The position numbers and the translations under genes were made by a program. The notes beneath the pieces were generated by a model. The model did no database searches, had not been told where the DNA came from, and saw only the letters and a list, made by a program, of their open reading frames with translations. This document shows positions 22,710 to 31,886 of a DNA stretch of 64,000 nt, one piece after another. The DNA comes from an uncultured Maritimibacter sp. (GTDB lineage Bacteria > Pseudomonadota > Alphaproteobacteria > Rhodobacterales > Rhodobacteraceae), in contig CAJXYS010000002.1 of assembly GCA_913063035.1 (NCBI GenBank), positions 62,001 through 126,000 of the forward strand, written 5' to 3'. The number at the start of each line of letters is the position of its first letter. Within the stretch, counting starts at the first letter, position 1.

Positions 22710-23633
22710 ATGCACCCCGTCACCGGGATTCTCCTCAAGCTCTGCTCGGTCACCATATTCGTGATCATGGCGAGCCTCATCAAGGCGACCGCCGATGCCG
22801 TGCCGCCGGGCCAGGCGGTGTTCTTCCGCGCGTTTTTCGCCCTTCCGGTGATCGTCGGATGGCTCGCGCTTCGCGGGGACCTGTCGCACGGGCTGCGCAC
22901 GGCGAACCCGCTCGGCCATCTCTGGCGGGGGCTGGTGGGCACCAGCGCGATGGGGCTGATGTTCACAGGTCTCGGCCTTCTGCCGCTGCCAGAGGTCACC
23001 GCCATCGGCTACGCCGCCCCGCTGCTCGTCGTGATCTTCGCGGCGATGTTTCTCGGCGAAAGGGTGCGCCTCTTCCGGCTCTCGGCCGTGGCGCTGGGGC
23101 TCGCCGGCGTTCTGCTCGTGCTCTCGCCCCGCCTGACCGCGCTGGGCGATGACGCGGTGAGCCTGCGCGAGACGCTCGGCGCGGTCGTCGTGCTGGGCGC
23201 CGCGGTCTGCGCGGCGCTGGCGCAGGTTTTCGTGCGCAAGCTGGTCCGGACCGAGGCGACCGCCGCCATCGTCTTCTATTTCTCGGTCACCGCGGCCTGC
23301 CTGTCGCTGCTGACGCTGCCCTGGGGCTGGGCCTGGCCCGGCTGGGGACCGGTCGCGCTGCTGGTCCTGGCCGGGTTTCTCGGCGGGACCGGCCAGATCT
23401 TCCTCACCTCTGCCTACCGCTTCGCCGATGCCGGGGTGATCGCGCCCTTCGACTATGCCTCGATGCTGCTGGCGCTGGTGATCGGCTACGCGGTCTTCGA
23501 CGAGGTGCCGACCCCGACCATGCTGGGCGGCGCCGCGCTGGTCATCACGGCCGGGATCCTGATCATCTGGCGCGAACGCGCGCTGGGGATCCGGCGTGGC
23601 AAGGCGCGCCGGGGCATGACGCCCCAGGGCTGA
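22710..23633 (+). CDS. DMT/EamA family transporter
   Basis: A 307-aa inner-membrane protein with ten predicted helices as two EamA repeats (about residues 5-135 and 150-290). Typical pieces are FVIMASLIKATADAVPPGQ in the first helix, YAAPLLVVIFAAMFLGERV at the end of repeat one, and PFDYASMLLALVIGYAVFDE near the end of repeat two. Members export amino acids, nucleotides or metabolites; the substrate here is unknown. The start follows AGGGA. It is convergent with ilvE, with a strong hairpin between them. Confidence 0.87.
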   Translation: MHPVTGILLKLCSVTIFVIMASLIKATADAVPPGQAVFFRAFFALPVIVGWLALRGDLSHGLRTANPLGHLWRGLVGTSAMGLMFTGLGLLPLPEVTAIGYAAPLLVVIFAAMFLGERVRLFRLSAVALGLAGVLLVLSPRLTALGDDAVSLRETLGAVVVLGAAVCAALAQVFVRKLVRTEATAAIVFYFSVTAACLSLLTLPWGWAWPGWGPVALLVLAGFLGGTGQIFLTSAYRFADAGVIAPFDYASMLLALVIGYAVFDEVPTPTMLGGAALVITAGILIIWRERALGIRRGKARRGMTPQG

Positions 23634-23678
23634 GGGCCCCTTCATCGTTCCGGAAATATCCTCGCCGAAGGCGAAAGT

Positions 23679-23718
23679 GCGGCCCGCGGATGCGGGCCGC
23701 GCCCGGGCCTCAGGCCCG
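23679..23718. terminator. Bidirectional hairpin between DMT gene and ilvE
   Basis: GCGGCCCGC-GGAT-GCGGGCCGC (23679-23700) is a perfect nine-base stem. A second stem, CGGGCCT-C-AGGCCCG (23704-23718), contains the ilvE stop codon. They sit between convergent genes, as expected for terminators working both ways, though no long T-tract is present. Confidence 0.65.
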
Positions 23719-24579
23719 CACCAGCGTCTCGTAGCTCTCGGCGATGTCGCGGGTCAGCGCCCCGACCTCGAAAGCATAGTCCCCGATCTGGCCCACGGGC
23801 GTGACCTCGGCGGCCGTGCCGGTCAGCCAGCACTGCTCGAAGCCTTCCAGCTCCTCGGGCATGATGTGGCGCTCGTGGACGGCGACGCCGCGCTCGCGCA
23901 GCATGCCGATGACGGTCTGGCGGGTGATCCCGTTGAGGAAGCAGTCCGGCGTCGGCGTGTGCACCTCGCCATCCTTGACGAAGAAGATGTTGGCGCCGGT
24001 CGCCTCGGCCACGTAGCCGCGGTAGTCGAACATCATCGCGTCCGAGCAGCCCTTCGCCTCGGCGGCATGCTTGGACATGGTGCATATCATGTAGAGACCG
24101 GAGGCCTTGGCGTCGCTCGGGATGGTCTCGGGGCTCGGCCGCTTCCATTTCGAGATGTCGAGCTTGGCGCCCTTCATCTTGGCATCGCCGTAATAGGCGC
24201 CCCATTCCCAGACGGCGACGGCCAGGCGCACCGGGTTGCGGTGGCTGGCGACGCCCATGTCCTCGCCCGCGCCGCGCCAGGCGACCGCGCGCACATAGGC
24301 GTCCGACAGCCCGTTGGCCTGCATGGCCTCGGCCTTGGCGGCCTCGATCTGGTCGACGGTCCAGGGGATCGGCATGTCGAGCGCCGCGCCCGAGCGCAGC
24401 AGCCGCTCGGAGTGGTCGCGGCTCTTGAAGATCCGGCCGCCATAGGCGCGCTCGCCCTCGAAGACGGAAGAGGCGTAGTGCAGCGCGTGCGTCAGCACGT
24501 GCACGTTGGCCTCGCGCCACGGCACCAGCGTGCCGTCCATCCAGATGAACCCGTCGCGATCGTCGTAGGTTCCGGCCAT
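23710..24579 (-). CDS. ilvE: Branched-chain amino acid aminotransferase
   Basis: A 289-aa fold-type IV PLP enzyme that transfers amino groups between glutamate and the keto-acids of Leu, Ile and Val in the cytoplasm. The N-terminal block is HALHYASSVFEGERAYGG. The PLP Lys lies in SDAKASGLYMICTMSKHAAE. YVAEATGANIFFVKDG and FLNGITRQTVIGML are typical of IlvE. It is divergent from petP; the gap holds both promoters. A second class IV aminotransferase gene at 46698-47597 is a more distant relative with a probably different substrate. Confidence 0.92.
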   Translation of the reverse strand: MAGTYDDRDGFIWMDGTLVPWREANVHVLTHALHYASSVFEGERAYGGRIFKSRDHSERLLRSGAALDMPIPWTVDQIEAAKAEAMQANGLSDAYVRAVAWRGAGEDMGVASHRNPVRLAVAVWEWGAYYGDAKMKGAKLDISKWKRPSPETIPSDAKASGLYMICTMSKHAAEAKGCSDAMMFDYRGYVAEATGANIFFVKDGEVHTPTPDCFLNGITRQTVIGMLRERGVAVHERHIMPEELEGFEQCWLTGTAAEVTPVGQIGDYAFEVGALTRDIAESYETLVRA

Positions 24580-24698
24580 GTTGCGTCCTCGTCTTGCTCG
24601 GCGGCCCGGCGGGCCACATCGTTTCCATTTATTGCGTCACTTAGGTCCGATCCGGACATAAAGTTTCGCCAAAGCGCAAATCCGCTAGCATTTGATTC

Positions 24699-24727
24699 TT
24701 GGAAAGTCAACAAGGCTGACTTAATAT
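24699..24727 (+). promoter_or_regulatory. Predicted petP promoter with inverted repeat in the spacer
   Basis: TTGGAA (24699-24704) and TAATAT (24722-24727) are 17 bases apart, close to the sigma-70 consensus. AAGTCA-N7-TGACTT (24704-24722) fills the spacer exactly, a layout expected for repressor binding. PetP itself, a MarR-family protein encoded next, is the obvious candidate. The promoter is about 40 bases from the petP start. Confidence 0.65.
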
Positions 24728-24767
24728 CCTTCGGCAATTCACATCGCGCGAAAGGATCGCCGGACCC

Positions 24768-25283
24768 ATGCAGGACCAGCGCACATCGCCACACCCGGCC
24801 GGGGGCGAGAACCTCCTCTTCCTGACCGACGATCAGCTTCGCCGGGGCATCGAGGCGATGTTCTTCGCCTATCGCGGCTTCACCGCCGATCCGGATCGCA
24901 TCCTCGAGAACTACGCCTATGGCCGGGCGCATCACCGGGCGATCCATTTCATCAATCGCAGTCCTGGCACCACCGTGTCGAACCTGCTGGACGTTCTCGG
25001 CGTGACCAAGCAGTCGCTCAACCGCGTGCTGCGAACCCTGATCGAGGACGGCCTCGTCGAAAGCCGCGTCGGCACCCGCGACAAGCGCGAGCGCCATCTG
25101 TACCTGACCGAGGAGGGCCGGGCGCTGGAACGCGATCTCTCGGAGGCGCAGCGGCGGCGGATGCGCGCCGCCTACCGCGCCGCCGGACCCGAGGCCGTGG
25201 CCGGCTTCCGGCTGGTGCTCGAGCAGATGATGGATCCCCAGATGCGCGCGTGGTTCAATGCCCTGAAGGACGGGGGAAGCTGA
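24768..25283 (+). CDS. petP: MarR-family regulator PetP
   Basis: A 171-aa winged-helix regulator of the MarR family. The DNA-binding part contains NRSPGTTVSNLLDVLGVTKQSLNRVLRTLIEDGLVE and the wing RVGTRDKRERHLYLTEEG (shown across two short stretches). Gene order and sequence match petP of Rhodobacter capsulatus, where petP-petR lie upstream of the cytochrome bc1 genes; here petABC do not follow. The TGA stop and the next ATG overlap (TGATG), coupling it to petR. The petP promoter spacer carries an inverted repeat that could be its own operator. Confidence 0.85.
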   Translation: MQDQRTSPHPAGGENLLFLTDDQLRRGIEAMFFAYRGFTADPDRILENYAYGRAHHRAIHFINRSPGTTVSNLLDVLGVTKQSLNRVLRTLIEDGLVESRVGTRDKRERHLYLTEEGRALERDLSEAQRRRMRAAYRAAGPEAVAGFRLVLEQMMDPQMRAWFNALKDGGS

Positions 25284-25993
25284 TGCAGGACATCGCACCG
25301 GAGGCCCACCTGCTCATCGTCGACGACGACGAGCGGATCCGTGGGCTCCTGCAGAAATTCCTGATCCGCCACGGCTTCTGGGTCACCGCGGCCCGTGACG
25401 CGGCCCAGGCACGGCGCCTGCTGGCCGGGCTCGATTTCGACCTGATGGTGCTCGACGTGATGATGCCCGGCGAGGACGGGATCAGCCTGACACGCGCCAT
25501 CCGGGACACCCACACGACGCCGATCCTGCTGCTGACCGCCAAGGGCGATGCCGACGACCGCATCGCCGGACTCGAAGCCGGTGCCGACGACTACCTGGCC
25601 AAGCCGTTCGAGCCGAAGGAACTCCTGCTGCGGATCAACGCGATCCTGCGCCGGGTGCCCGGCGCGGCCGACCAGGCGGCGGAGGTGCCGAAGATGCTGC
25701 ACCTGGGCCCGGTGCGCTATGACATGGAACGCGGCGAGCTCTGGCGCGGCACCGAGTCGGTGCGCCTGACCGCGACCGAGGCGCAGCTGATGCGGATCTT
25801 CGCGGCCTGCCCGGGCGAGCCGGTGAGCCGGGCAAAGCTGGTCGAGGACCTGGGCCGCGACCGCGGCCAGGCGCAGGAACGCGCCGTGGATGTCCAGATC
25901 ACGCGCCTGCGCCGCAAGATCGAGGCCGACCCGAAACAGCCCCGCTACCTGCAAACCGTGCGCGGCGCGGGCTACATGCTGGCACCGGACTGA
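25283..25993 (+). CDS. petR: OmpR-family response regulator PetR
   Basis: A 236-aa response regulator with a receiver domain (residues about 8-120; phospho-Asp in MVLDVMMPGEDG, switch Thr in LLLTAKGDADD, Lys in YLAKPFEPKELLLR) and a C-terminal OmpR-type winged helix (about 140-235; RAVDVQITRLRRKIEADPK). It starts at 25283 by overlap with the petP stop. No sensor kinase is next to it. In R. capsulatus PetR has been linked to expression of the cytochrome bc1 genes; targets in this organism are unknown. Confidence 0.88.
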   Translation: MQDIAPEAHLLIVDDDERIRGLLQKFLIRHGFWVTAARDAAQARRLLAGLDFDLMVLDVMMPGEDGISLTRAIRDTHTTPILLLTAKGDADDRIAGLEAGADDYLAKPFEPKELLLRINAILRRVPGAADQAAEVPKMLHLGPVRYDMERGELWRGTESVRLTATEAQLMRIFAACPGEPVSRAKLVEDLGRDRGQAQERAVDVQITRLRRKIEADPKQPRYLQTVRGAGYMLAPD

Positions 25994-26041
25994 CGCGACG
26001 ATGGCTTGCCGCCCTTGCGGGTGGCGCCTACCCTTGCCCGC

Positions 26042-26977
26042 ATGACCACCGCGCTGTTCACCCATGATGACGGGCTCGCCCACGAGACGCCGCCCGGCCA
26101 CCCCGAGCGGATCGACCGGCTGCACGCCGTCCGGCAGGCGCTGGGCGCCGAACGCTTCGCGCCGCTGCTTCGGGACGAGATGCCGCGCGCGACGGATGCG
26201 GATCTGCTGCTCTGCCACCCGCAGGCGCATCTCGACGCGCTGGCCGCGGCCGCGCCCGAGACCGGCCTCGTGCCGCTGGACCCCGACACCTGGATGTCGC
26301 CGGGGACGCTGCACGCCGCCCGGCGCGCCGTCGGCGGCGCCTGCCGCGCGGTCGACGCGGTGCTGGCCGGCACCGCCGCCAATGCCTTCGTCGCGATGCG
26401 CCCGCCGGGCCATCACGCGGAACCCACCCGCGCCATGGGCTTCTGCTATTTCGGCACCGCGGCCATCGCCGCCCGCCATGCGCTGGACCGTCACGGCCTC
26501 GCCCGCGTGGCGGTTCTGGACTTCGACGTCCATCACGGGAACGGCACGCAGGCGATCCTCTGGGACGAACCGCGCAGCTTCTACGGGTCGTCGCACCAGA
26601 TGCCGCTGTTCCCGGGCACCGGCGCGCCCGACGAGACCGGCGCGCACGACACCATCGTGAACGCACCGCTGCGGGCCGGCGCCGGCACCGGCGCCTTCCG
26701 GCGTGCCTGGGACGAGACGATCCTGCCGCGCCTCGACGCCTTCGCGCCGGACCTGATCATCGTCTCGGCCGGCTTCGACGCACACCGCGCGGACCCGCTG
26801 GCAAGCCTCGAGCTGGGCATCGACGACTTCGCCTGGATCACCAGCCGCATCTGCGACCTGGCCGACGCGCATGCCGGCGGGCGGGTGGTCTCGACACTGG
26901 AGGGTGGTTATGATCTTTCTGCGCTGGCGGCCTCGGTCGCGGCACATGTGGACGTTTTGATGGAGCGGGGCGAATGA
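26042..26977 (+). CDS. Histone-deacetylase-like amidohydrolase
   Basis: A 311-aa class II HDAC-like enzyme (acetoin-utilisation/acetylpolyamine amidohydrolase superfamily). The active-site pieces are MRPPGHHAEPTRAMGFCYF, the zinc-site VLDFDVHHGNGTQAI (Asp and His), and VSAGFDAHRADPL. Substrates in bacteria include acetylpolyamines or acetylated proteins. The start is ATG at 26042. It overlaps xseB by four bases and so is coupled to the xseB-ispA-dxs run, a gene order common in Rhodobacteraceae. Confidence 0.9.
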   Translation: MTTALFTHDDGLAHETPPGHPERIDRLHAVRQALGAERFAPLLRDEMPRATDADLLLCHPQAHLDALAAAAPETGLVPLDPDTWMSPGTLHAARRAVGGACRAVDAVLAGTAANAFVAMRPPGHHAEPTRAMGFCYFGTAAIAARHALDRHGLARVAVLDFDVHHGNGTQAILWDEPRSFYGSSHQMPLFPGTGAPDETGAHDTIVNAPLRAGAGTGAFRRAWDETILPRLDAFAPDLIIVSAGFDAHRADPLASLELGIDDFAWITSRICDLADAHAGGRVVSTLEGGYDLSALAASVAAHVDVLMERGE

Positions 26978-27225
26978 GCGACGGCGACGAGAAACCGGTC
27001 GACAAGATGAGCTTCGAGGAAGCGATGCAGGAGCTTGAGCAGGTGGTCGGCCGGCTCGAGACCGGGCAGGTGCCGCTGGAGGACTCGATCAAGCTCTACG
27101 AGCGGGGCAATGCGCTGAAAGCCCATTGCGAGGCCAAGCTGAAGCAGGCCGAGGAAAAGGTCGCGCAGATCACGACCGATGCCGAGGGCAACGCCACCGG
27201 CACCACCCCGGTCGACGGATCCTGA
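26974..27225 (+). CDS. xseB: Exodeoxyribonuclease VII small subunit
   Basis: An 83-aa helical protein with the XseB signature FEEAMQELEQVVGRLETGQ and LEDSIKLYERGNALKAHCE. It joins several copies to XseA to make exonuclease VII, which degrades single-stranded DNA from either end. XseA is not in the window. The start overlaps the HDAC-like gene and the stop overlaps the ispA start (TGATG), so all are translated from one transcript. xseB-ispA-dxs is a classic order in proteobacteria. Confidence 0.93.
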   Translation: MSDGDEKPVDKMSFEEAMQELEQVVGRLETGQVPLEDSIKLYERGNALKAHCEAKLKQAEEKVAQITTDAEGNATGTTPVDGS

Positions 27226-28094
27226 TGTTCGAGAATCGGCTGGCCGTCGCCGCCACCGAGATCCAGGCCGAACTCGACCGCGCCCTCGCGCCCCTCGGGC
27301 AGGATGCGCTTAGCGCGGCGATGCGCTATGCCGCGGGCGGCGGCAAGCGGCTTCGCGCCTTCCTGGTGCTCGAAGGCGCACGGCTCCACGGCGTGCCGCG
27401 CGGCCAGGCGCTGCGCGCGGGCGCGGCGGTGGAATGCGTCCACGCCTATTCCCTCGTGCATGACGACCTGCCCTGCATGGATGACGACGATCTCCGCCGG
27501 GGCCAGCCCACCGTGCACGTGAAATGGGACGAGGCGATCGCCGTGCTCGCCGGCGACGCGCTGCAGACCCTGGCCTTCGAGATGCTCGGCGATCCGGCGA
27601 CCGCGCCGGACCCGGCCCGCCGCATCGACCTGGTCGCCAGCCTTGCCCGGGCGGCCGGCGCCGCGGGCATGGTCGGCGGCCAGGCCAGGGACATCGCCGC
27701 CGAGAATGCGTCTGCCCCCCTGACGCTCGACCAGATCACCACGCTCCAGGCCGGCAAGACCGGCGCCCTCATCCGCTGGTCGGCCGAGGCCGGGCCGCGG
27801 CTTGCCGGGGCGGACCCGGCCGCGCTCGGCGCCTATGCCGAGGCGCTCGGGCTTGCCTTCCAGATCGCCGACGACATCCTGGACGTGGAGGGCGACGCCG
27901 AACGGACCGGCAAGCGCGTCGGAAAGGATGCCGCGGCGGGCAAGGCGACCTTCGTCTCGCTGCTCGGGCTCGACGGGGCAAGGGCCCGTGCCGCGGAACT
28001 GGCGGAAACCGCATGCGCGGCGCTCGCCCCTTACGGGGCGGACGGCGAAACCTTGCGGCAGGCGGCGCGTTTCGTTATCTCCCGGCAGATGTAA
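27225..28094 (+). CDS. ispA: Farnesyl diphosphate synthase (IspA)
   Basis: A 289-aa short-chain trans-prenyl diphosphate synthase that condenses IPP with DMAPP and GPP to give FPP for quinones, carotenoids and undecaprenyl lipids. The first Asp-rich motif is [14 protein letters not shown], the second DDILDVEGD, and GGKRLRA near residue 40 binds IPP. The ATG at 27225 overlaps the xseB stop. dxs follows after 17 bases, so precursor supply and use are encoded together. Confidence 0.93.
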   Translation: MFENRLAVAATEIQAELDRALAPLGQDALSAAMRYAAGGGKRLRAFLVLEGARLHGVPRGQALRAGAAVECVHAYSLVHDDLPCMDDDDLRRGQPTVHVKWDEAIAVLAGDALQTLAFEMLGDPATAPDPARRIDLVASLARAAGAAGMVGGQARDIAAENASAPLTLDQITTLQAGKTGALIRWSAEAGPRLAGADPAALGAYAEALGLAFQIADDILDVEGDAERTGKRVGKDAAAGKATFVSLLGLDGARARAAELAETACAALAPYGADGETLRQAARFVISRQM

Positions 28095-28111
28095 TCCGGG
28101 GTACAGTCACC

Positions 28112-30046
28112 GTGACAGATCAGGCCAGGCCCGACACGCCGCTTCTCGACACCATCTCGAGTCCCGCCGACATGAAACGGCTCGGCGACGGCGAGCTGCG
28201 CCGGCTGGCCGACGAACTGCGCGCCGAGACCATCTCGGCAGTCTCGGAGACCGGCGGCCACCTGGGCGCGGGGCTCGGCGTGGTGGAGCTGACCGTGGCG
28301 CTCCACGCCGTCTTCGACACGCCGCATGACCGGCTGATCTGGGACGTCAGCCACCAGACCTACCCGCACAAGATCCTGACCGGCCGGCGCGACCGCATCC
28401 GGACGCTTCGCCAGGGCGGCGGGCTCTCGGGATTCACCAAGCGCTCCGAAAGCCCCTATGACCCCTTCGGCGCGGCCCACAGCTCCACCTCGATCTCGGC
28501 CGCGCTGGGCTTCGCGGCCGCGCGCGATCTCGGCGGCGCCCCCGAACACGGCATCGGCGACTGTATCGCCGTGATCGGCGATGGCGCCATGAGCGCGGGC
28601 ATGGCCTTCGAGGCGATGAACAATGCCGGGCACCTGAAAAAGCGCCTCTTCGTCGTCCTCAACGACAACGAGATGTCCATCGCGCCCCCGGTCGGCGCGA
28701 TGTCGAACTATCTCTCGCGGCTCTATGCCGGGGCGCCGTTCCAGGAACTCAAGGCCGCCGCGAAGGGCGCGGTGAGCCTCCTGCCGCCGCCCTTCCAGCA
28801 GGGCGCCAAGCGCGCCCGGGACATGCTCAAGCACATGACCGTGGGCGGCACGCTTTTCGAGGAGCTGGGCTTTTCCTATGTCGGCCCGATCGACGGGCAC
28901 GACATGGACCAGTTGCTGGCCGTGCTGCGCACGGTCCATGACAGGGCCGACGGACCGGTGCTGATCCACGCGATCACCCGCAAGGGCAAGGGCTACGCCC
29001 CGGCCGAGCAGGCCGCCGACCGCGGCCACGGCGTCGCGAAGTTCGACGTCGTCACCGGCGAGCAGAAGAAGAAACCGTCCAACGCGCCGAGCTATACCAA
29101 GGTCTTCGCCCGAACCCTGATCCAGGAAGCCGAGCGTGACCCGCGCATCGTCGCCGTGACCGCGGCCATGCCCGACGGCACCGGGCTCGACCTTTTCGGC
29201 GACCGGTTCCCGAACCGCGTCTTCGACGTCGGCATCGCCGAGCAACACGGCGTGACCTTCGCCGCCGGCCTCGCGGCGGGGGGGATGAAGCCCTTCGCCG
29301 CGATCTATTCGACCTTCCTGCAGCGTGGCTACGACCAGGTCGTGCACGACGTCGCGATCCAGCGCCTGCCGGTGCGATTCGCCATCGACCGCGCCGGGCT
29401 GGTCGGCGCCGACGGTCCGACCCATGCCGGCAGCTTCGACATCGCCTATCTCGCCAACCTGCCCGATTTCGTGGTCATGGCCGCGGCGGACGAGGCCGAA
29501 CTGGTGCACATGGTCGCCACCGCCGCCGCCATCGACGATCGCCCCTCGGCCTTCCGCTATCCCCGCGGCGAGGGCGTCGGCGTCGAGATGCCGGAGCGCG
29601 GCGACGTGCTGGAGATCGGCAAGGGCCGCATGATCCGCGAGGGCGGCCGGGTCGCCATCCTCTCCTTCGGGGCGCGCCTGGCAGCGGTGCTGGCCGCCTG
29701 CGAGAGGCTCGAGGCCCGCGGCATCAGCCCGACCGTGGCGGATGCCCGTTTCGCCAAGCCGCTCGACCGCGAGCTGATCCTGGATCTCGCCGCCGGTCAC
29801 GAGGCGCTGATCACCATCGAGGAGGGCGCCATCGGCGGGTTCGGCAGCCATGTCGCGCAACTCCTGGCCGAGGCGGGCGTCTTCGACCACGGGCTCAAAT
29901 ACCGCTCGATGGTGCTGCCCGACACCTTCATCGACCAGGACGGCCCCGACGCGATGTACGCCGTGGCCCGGCTCAACGCGCCCGATATCGAGGCGAAGGT
30001 GCTCGAGACGCTCGGCATCGCCGAGATGTCCAGCCGGCGGGCGTGA
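28112..30046 (+). CDS. dxs: 1-deoxy-D-xylulose-5-phosphate synthase
   Basis: A 644-aa thiamine-diphosphate enzyme that joins pyruvate and glyceraldehyde 3-phosphate, the entry step of the MEP isoprenoid pathway. It has [20 protein letters not shown] near the N-terminus, the ThDP/Mg motif [17 protein letters not shown], and the transketolase pyrimidine region [19 protein letters not shown]. The start is GTG at 28112, which gives the family-typical N-terminus after ispA; the Shine-Dalgarno sequence is weak. The downstream mrr gene begins four bases after its stop and looks inserted. Confidence 0.95.
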   Translation: MTDQARPDTPLLDTISSPADMKRLGDGELRRLADELRAETISAVSETGGHLGAGLGVVELTVALHAVFDTPHDRLIWDVSHQTYPHKILTGRRDRIRTLRQGGGLSGFTKRSESPYDPFGAAHSSTSISAALGFAAARDLGGAPEHGIGDCIAVIGDGAMSAGMAFEAMNNAGHLKKRLFVVLNDNEMSIAPPVGAMSNYLSRLYAGAPFQELKAAAKGAVSLLPPPFQQGAKRARDMLKHMTVGGTLFEELGFSYVGPIDGHDMDQLLAVLRTVHDRADGPVLIHAITRKGKGYAPAEQAADRGHGVAKFDVVTGEQKKKPSNAPSYTKVFARTLIQEAERDPRIVAVTAAMPDGTGLDLFGDRFPNRVFDVGIAEQHGVTFAAGLAAGGMKPFAAIYSTFLQRGYDQVVHDVAIQRLPVRFAIDRAGLVGADGPTHAGSFDIAYLANLPDFVVMAAADEAELVHMVATAAAIDDRPSAFRYPRGEGVGVEMPERGDVLEIGKGRMIREGGRVAILSFGARLAAVLAACERLEARGISPTVADARFAKPLDRELILDLAAGHEALITIEEGAIGGFGSHVAQLLAEAGVFDHGLKYRSMVLPDTFIDQDGPDAMYAVARLNAPDIEAKVLETLGIAEMSSRRA

Positions 30047-30050
30047 TCTG

Positions 30051-30968
30051 GTGGCGGTTCCAAGCTACGAGGATATGATGCTCCCGATGCTGCAACTGAT
30101 CGCATCGGGCCATGAGACGATCGCCAGTTGCATTCCCGAGTTGGTCGCAGAATTCGATATATCGGCCGAAGACCAGGACATCATGTTGCCCAGCGGGAAG
30201 CAGACGCGTCTGAACAACCGTGCGCACTGGTCACGCCAGTACTTGTCTCAAGCCGGTCTCGTTGAGGCGATAAAGAGAGGTCACTACCGTATCACCGAAC
30301 GTGGGAAGCAAGTGCTTCGAGAATCCCCAGGTAGAATCGATAATCAATACCTGTCGCGCTTTGAGGAATTCCAGAATTTCAAGGCGCGCTCTTCAAAAAC
30401 GACGGAAGCAAACGGTCCTGCTACGACTCCCACCGCTTCAGGCGACACGCCCGAAGACACAGTTCAATCTGCGATACTACAAATCAACGATGCCCTCGCC
30501 GCTGAAGTCCTAGAGGCCGTTCACGCTGTCACACCATCCCGGTTCGAACAGCTGATCGTCGACCTCTTGTTGGCTATGGGCTACGGAGGCGGCGACCGGT
30601 CAATGGGCGCGCGTCTCGGCAGATCCGGCGACGGAGGGATCGACGGAATCATCAACGAAGACGCGCTTGGCCTCGATGCAGTCTACGTTCAGGCGAAGCG
30701 TTATGCCCTGGAAAACAAAGTGGGGCGTCCGGCCCTGCAGGCCTTCGTCGGCTCCCTGACCGGAGAAGGAGCGACGAAAGGCGTTTTCGTGACGACCTCG
30801 GATTTTTCGAGAGAAGCGCGCGACTACGTTGAGCGCGTGCAACAGCGCATCATCCTGATCAATGGCGAGCGCCTCGCGAGGCTGATGATGACCTACGAAG
30901 TCGGCGTACGGGCGCGCCAAACCTTCGTGCTTAAGTCCGTTGATGAGGATTATTTCTCAGACACATGA
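30051..30968 (+). CDS. mrr: Mrr-type (type IV) restriction endonuclease
   Basis: A 305-aa Mrr family protein. The N-terminal winged-helix (residues about 1-95) begins [19 protein letters not shown], as E. coli Mrr does. The C-terminal PD-(D/E)XK-type nuclease (about 165-300) has [17 protein letters not shown] and [15 protein letters not shown], with catalytic Asp and Gln-x-Lys. Mrr enzymes cleave DNA with foreign methylation. The start is GTG at 30051. G+C in the gene is near half in sampled lines, far below its neighbours, and no methylase is adjacent. This suggests transfer into the end of the ispA-dxs operon. Confidence 0.9.
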   Translation: MAVPSYEDMMLPMLQLIASGHETIASCIPELVAEFDISAEDQDIMLPSGKQTRLNNRAHWSRQYLSQAGLVEAIKRGHYRITERGKQVLRESPGRIDNQYLSRFEEFQNFKARSSKTTEANGPATTPTASGDTPEDTVQSAILQINDALAAEVLEAVHAVTPSRFEQLIVDLLLAMGYGGGDRSMGARLGRSGDGGIDGIINEDALGLDAVYVQAKRYALENKVGRPALQAFVGSLTGEGATKGVFVTTSDFSREARDYVERVQQRIILINGERLARLMMTYEVGVRARQTFVLKSVDEDYFSDT

Positions 30969-31082
30969 TTTTGTCGGTTCTCGATCATAGCCCGGCCTTC
31001 CGCGACAGTGACAACGGGCCCCGCGGCCGCGCAGCGGGCGTGGGGTGACGAAGGGAATGGCGCCGCAGGCGCCGTCGCGCGG
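30969..31082. other. Gap after mrr with short hairpin
   Basis: A 114-base gap between convergent mrr and the sodium-channel gene. GGCGCC-GCA-GGCGCC (31059-31073) can fold into a six-base hairpin and may end the channel operon. GCGGGCGTG at 31034-31042 repeats a nine-base string at the dxs end (30037-30045). Confidence 0.4.
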
Positions 31083-31886
31083 TCAGCGCTCGTCCCCGCG
31101 CTCCAGTTTCTTCTCGATGGCCTCTAGGCGGGCGAGCACCTGGTCGCGATAGGCGTCCGTGCGCTCGACGTCCTCGGCGTGGTGGGCGTCCTGCATCGAA
31201 TTCACGATCAGGCCCACCAGCAGGTTTACCACGGCGAAGGTGGTGACCATGATGAAGGGCACGAAGAAGGCCCAGGCATAGGGGTAGGTGTCCATCACAG
31301 GGCGCACGATGCCCATCGACCAGCTTTCCAGCGTCATGATCTGGAAGAGCGAATAGGCCGACCGGCCCAGCGTGCCGAACCACTCGGGAAAGCTGTCGCC
31401 GAAGAGCTTGGTCGACATCACCGCGCCGATGTAGAAGATCAGCCCCATCAGCAGGAAGACCGAGCCCATGCCGGGCAGCGCGGTGATGAAGCCCTCGACG
31501 ACCCGGCGCAGCCGCGGCGCGACCGAGACGACGCGCAGCACCCGCAGGATGCGGAGCGCCCGCAGCACGGACATGCTCTGGCTGCCGGGCACCAGCGAGA
31601 TGCCGACGATCACGAAGTCGAAGAAACCCCAGCCGGTCTTCAGGTACCGGGGGCCGCGGGCGTAGAGCTTCGCGGCGATCTCGACCACGAAGACCGCGAG
31701 GCAGGCCCGGTCGAGCCCCACGATCAGCGGGCCGGCCATCGCCATCAGCGTGTCCGAGGTTTCCATGCCGAGCAGCACGGCGTTGAAGAGGATCACCGCG
31801 AAGATGGTGTTGGTCACCGCCGGGCGATCCAGCCAGTCGGCAAGCCTCTCGCGGGGGCTCGGGCGTTTGGGGCGCGTGTCTCTCAT
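31083..31886 (-). CDS. Bacterial voltage-gated sodium channel (NaChBac/NavAb type)
   Basis: A 267-aa single-repeat, six-helix channel subunit that forms homotetramers in the inner membrane. The S4 voltage sensor has Arg at residues 109, 112, 115 and 118 (SVLRALRILRVLRVV). The selectivity filter TLESWSM (185-191) and following GIVRP are as in NavAb. The C-terminus ends in a short coiled coil (VLARLEAIEKKLE), as usual. Such channels support Na+ entry linked to motility and pH balance in marine and alkaliphilic bacteria. Its ATG overlaps the stop of the RNA methyltransferase gene upstream. Confidence 0.92.
   Translation of the reverse strand: MRDTRPKRPSPRERLADWLDRPAVTNTIFAVILFNAVLLGMETSDTLMAMAGPLIVGLDRACLAVFVVEIAAKLYARGPRYLKTGWGFFDFVIVGISLVPGSQSMSVLRALRILRVLRVVSVAPRLRRVVEGFITALPGMGSVFLLMGLIFYIGAVMSTKLFGDSFPEWFGTLGRSAYSLFQIMTLESWSMGIVRPVMDTYPYAWAFFVPFIMVTTFAVVNLLVGLIVNSMQDAHHAEDVERTDAYRDQVLARLEAIEKKLERGDER

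Noticed and set aside
28031..29890. A 619-codon open frame antisense to dxs
   Set aside because: dxs on the plus strand is a full-length recognised gene; the antisense product is low-complexity and unlike any protein family.
30037..31042. Nine-base direct repeats as proof of transposition of mrr
   Set aside because: No transposase or terminal inverted repeats are present, and a nine-base G+C-rich match within 1 kb may be chance; kept only as a hint in the Mrr finding.
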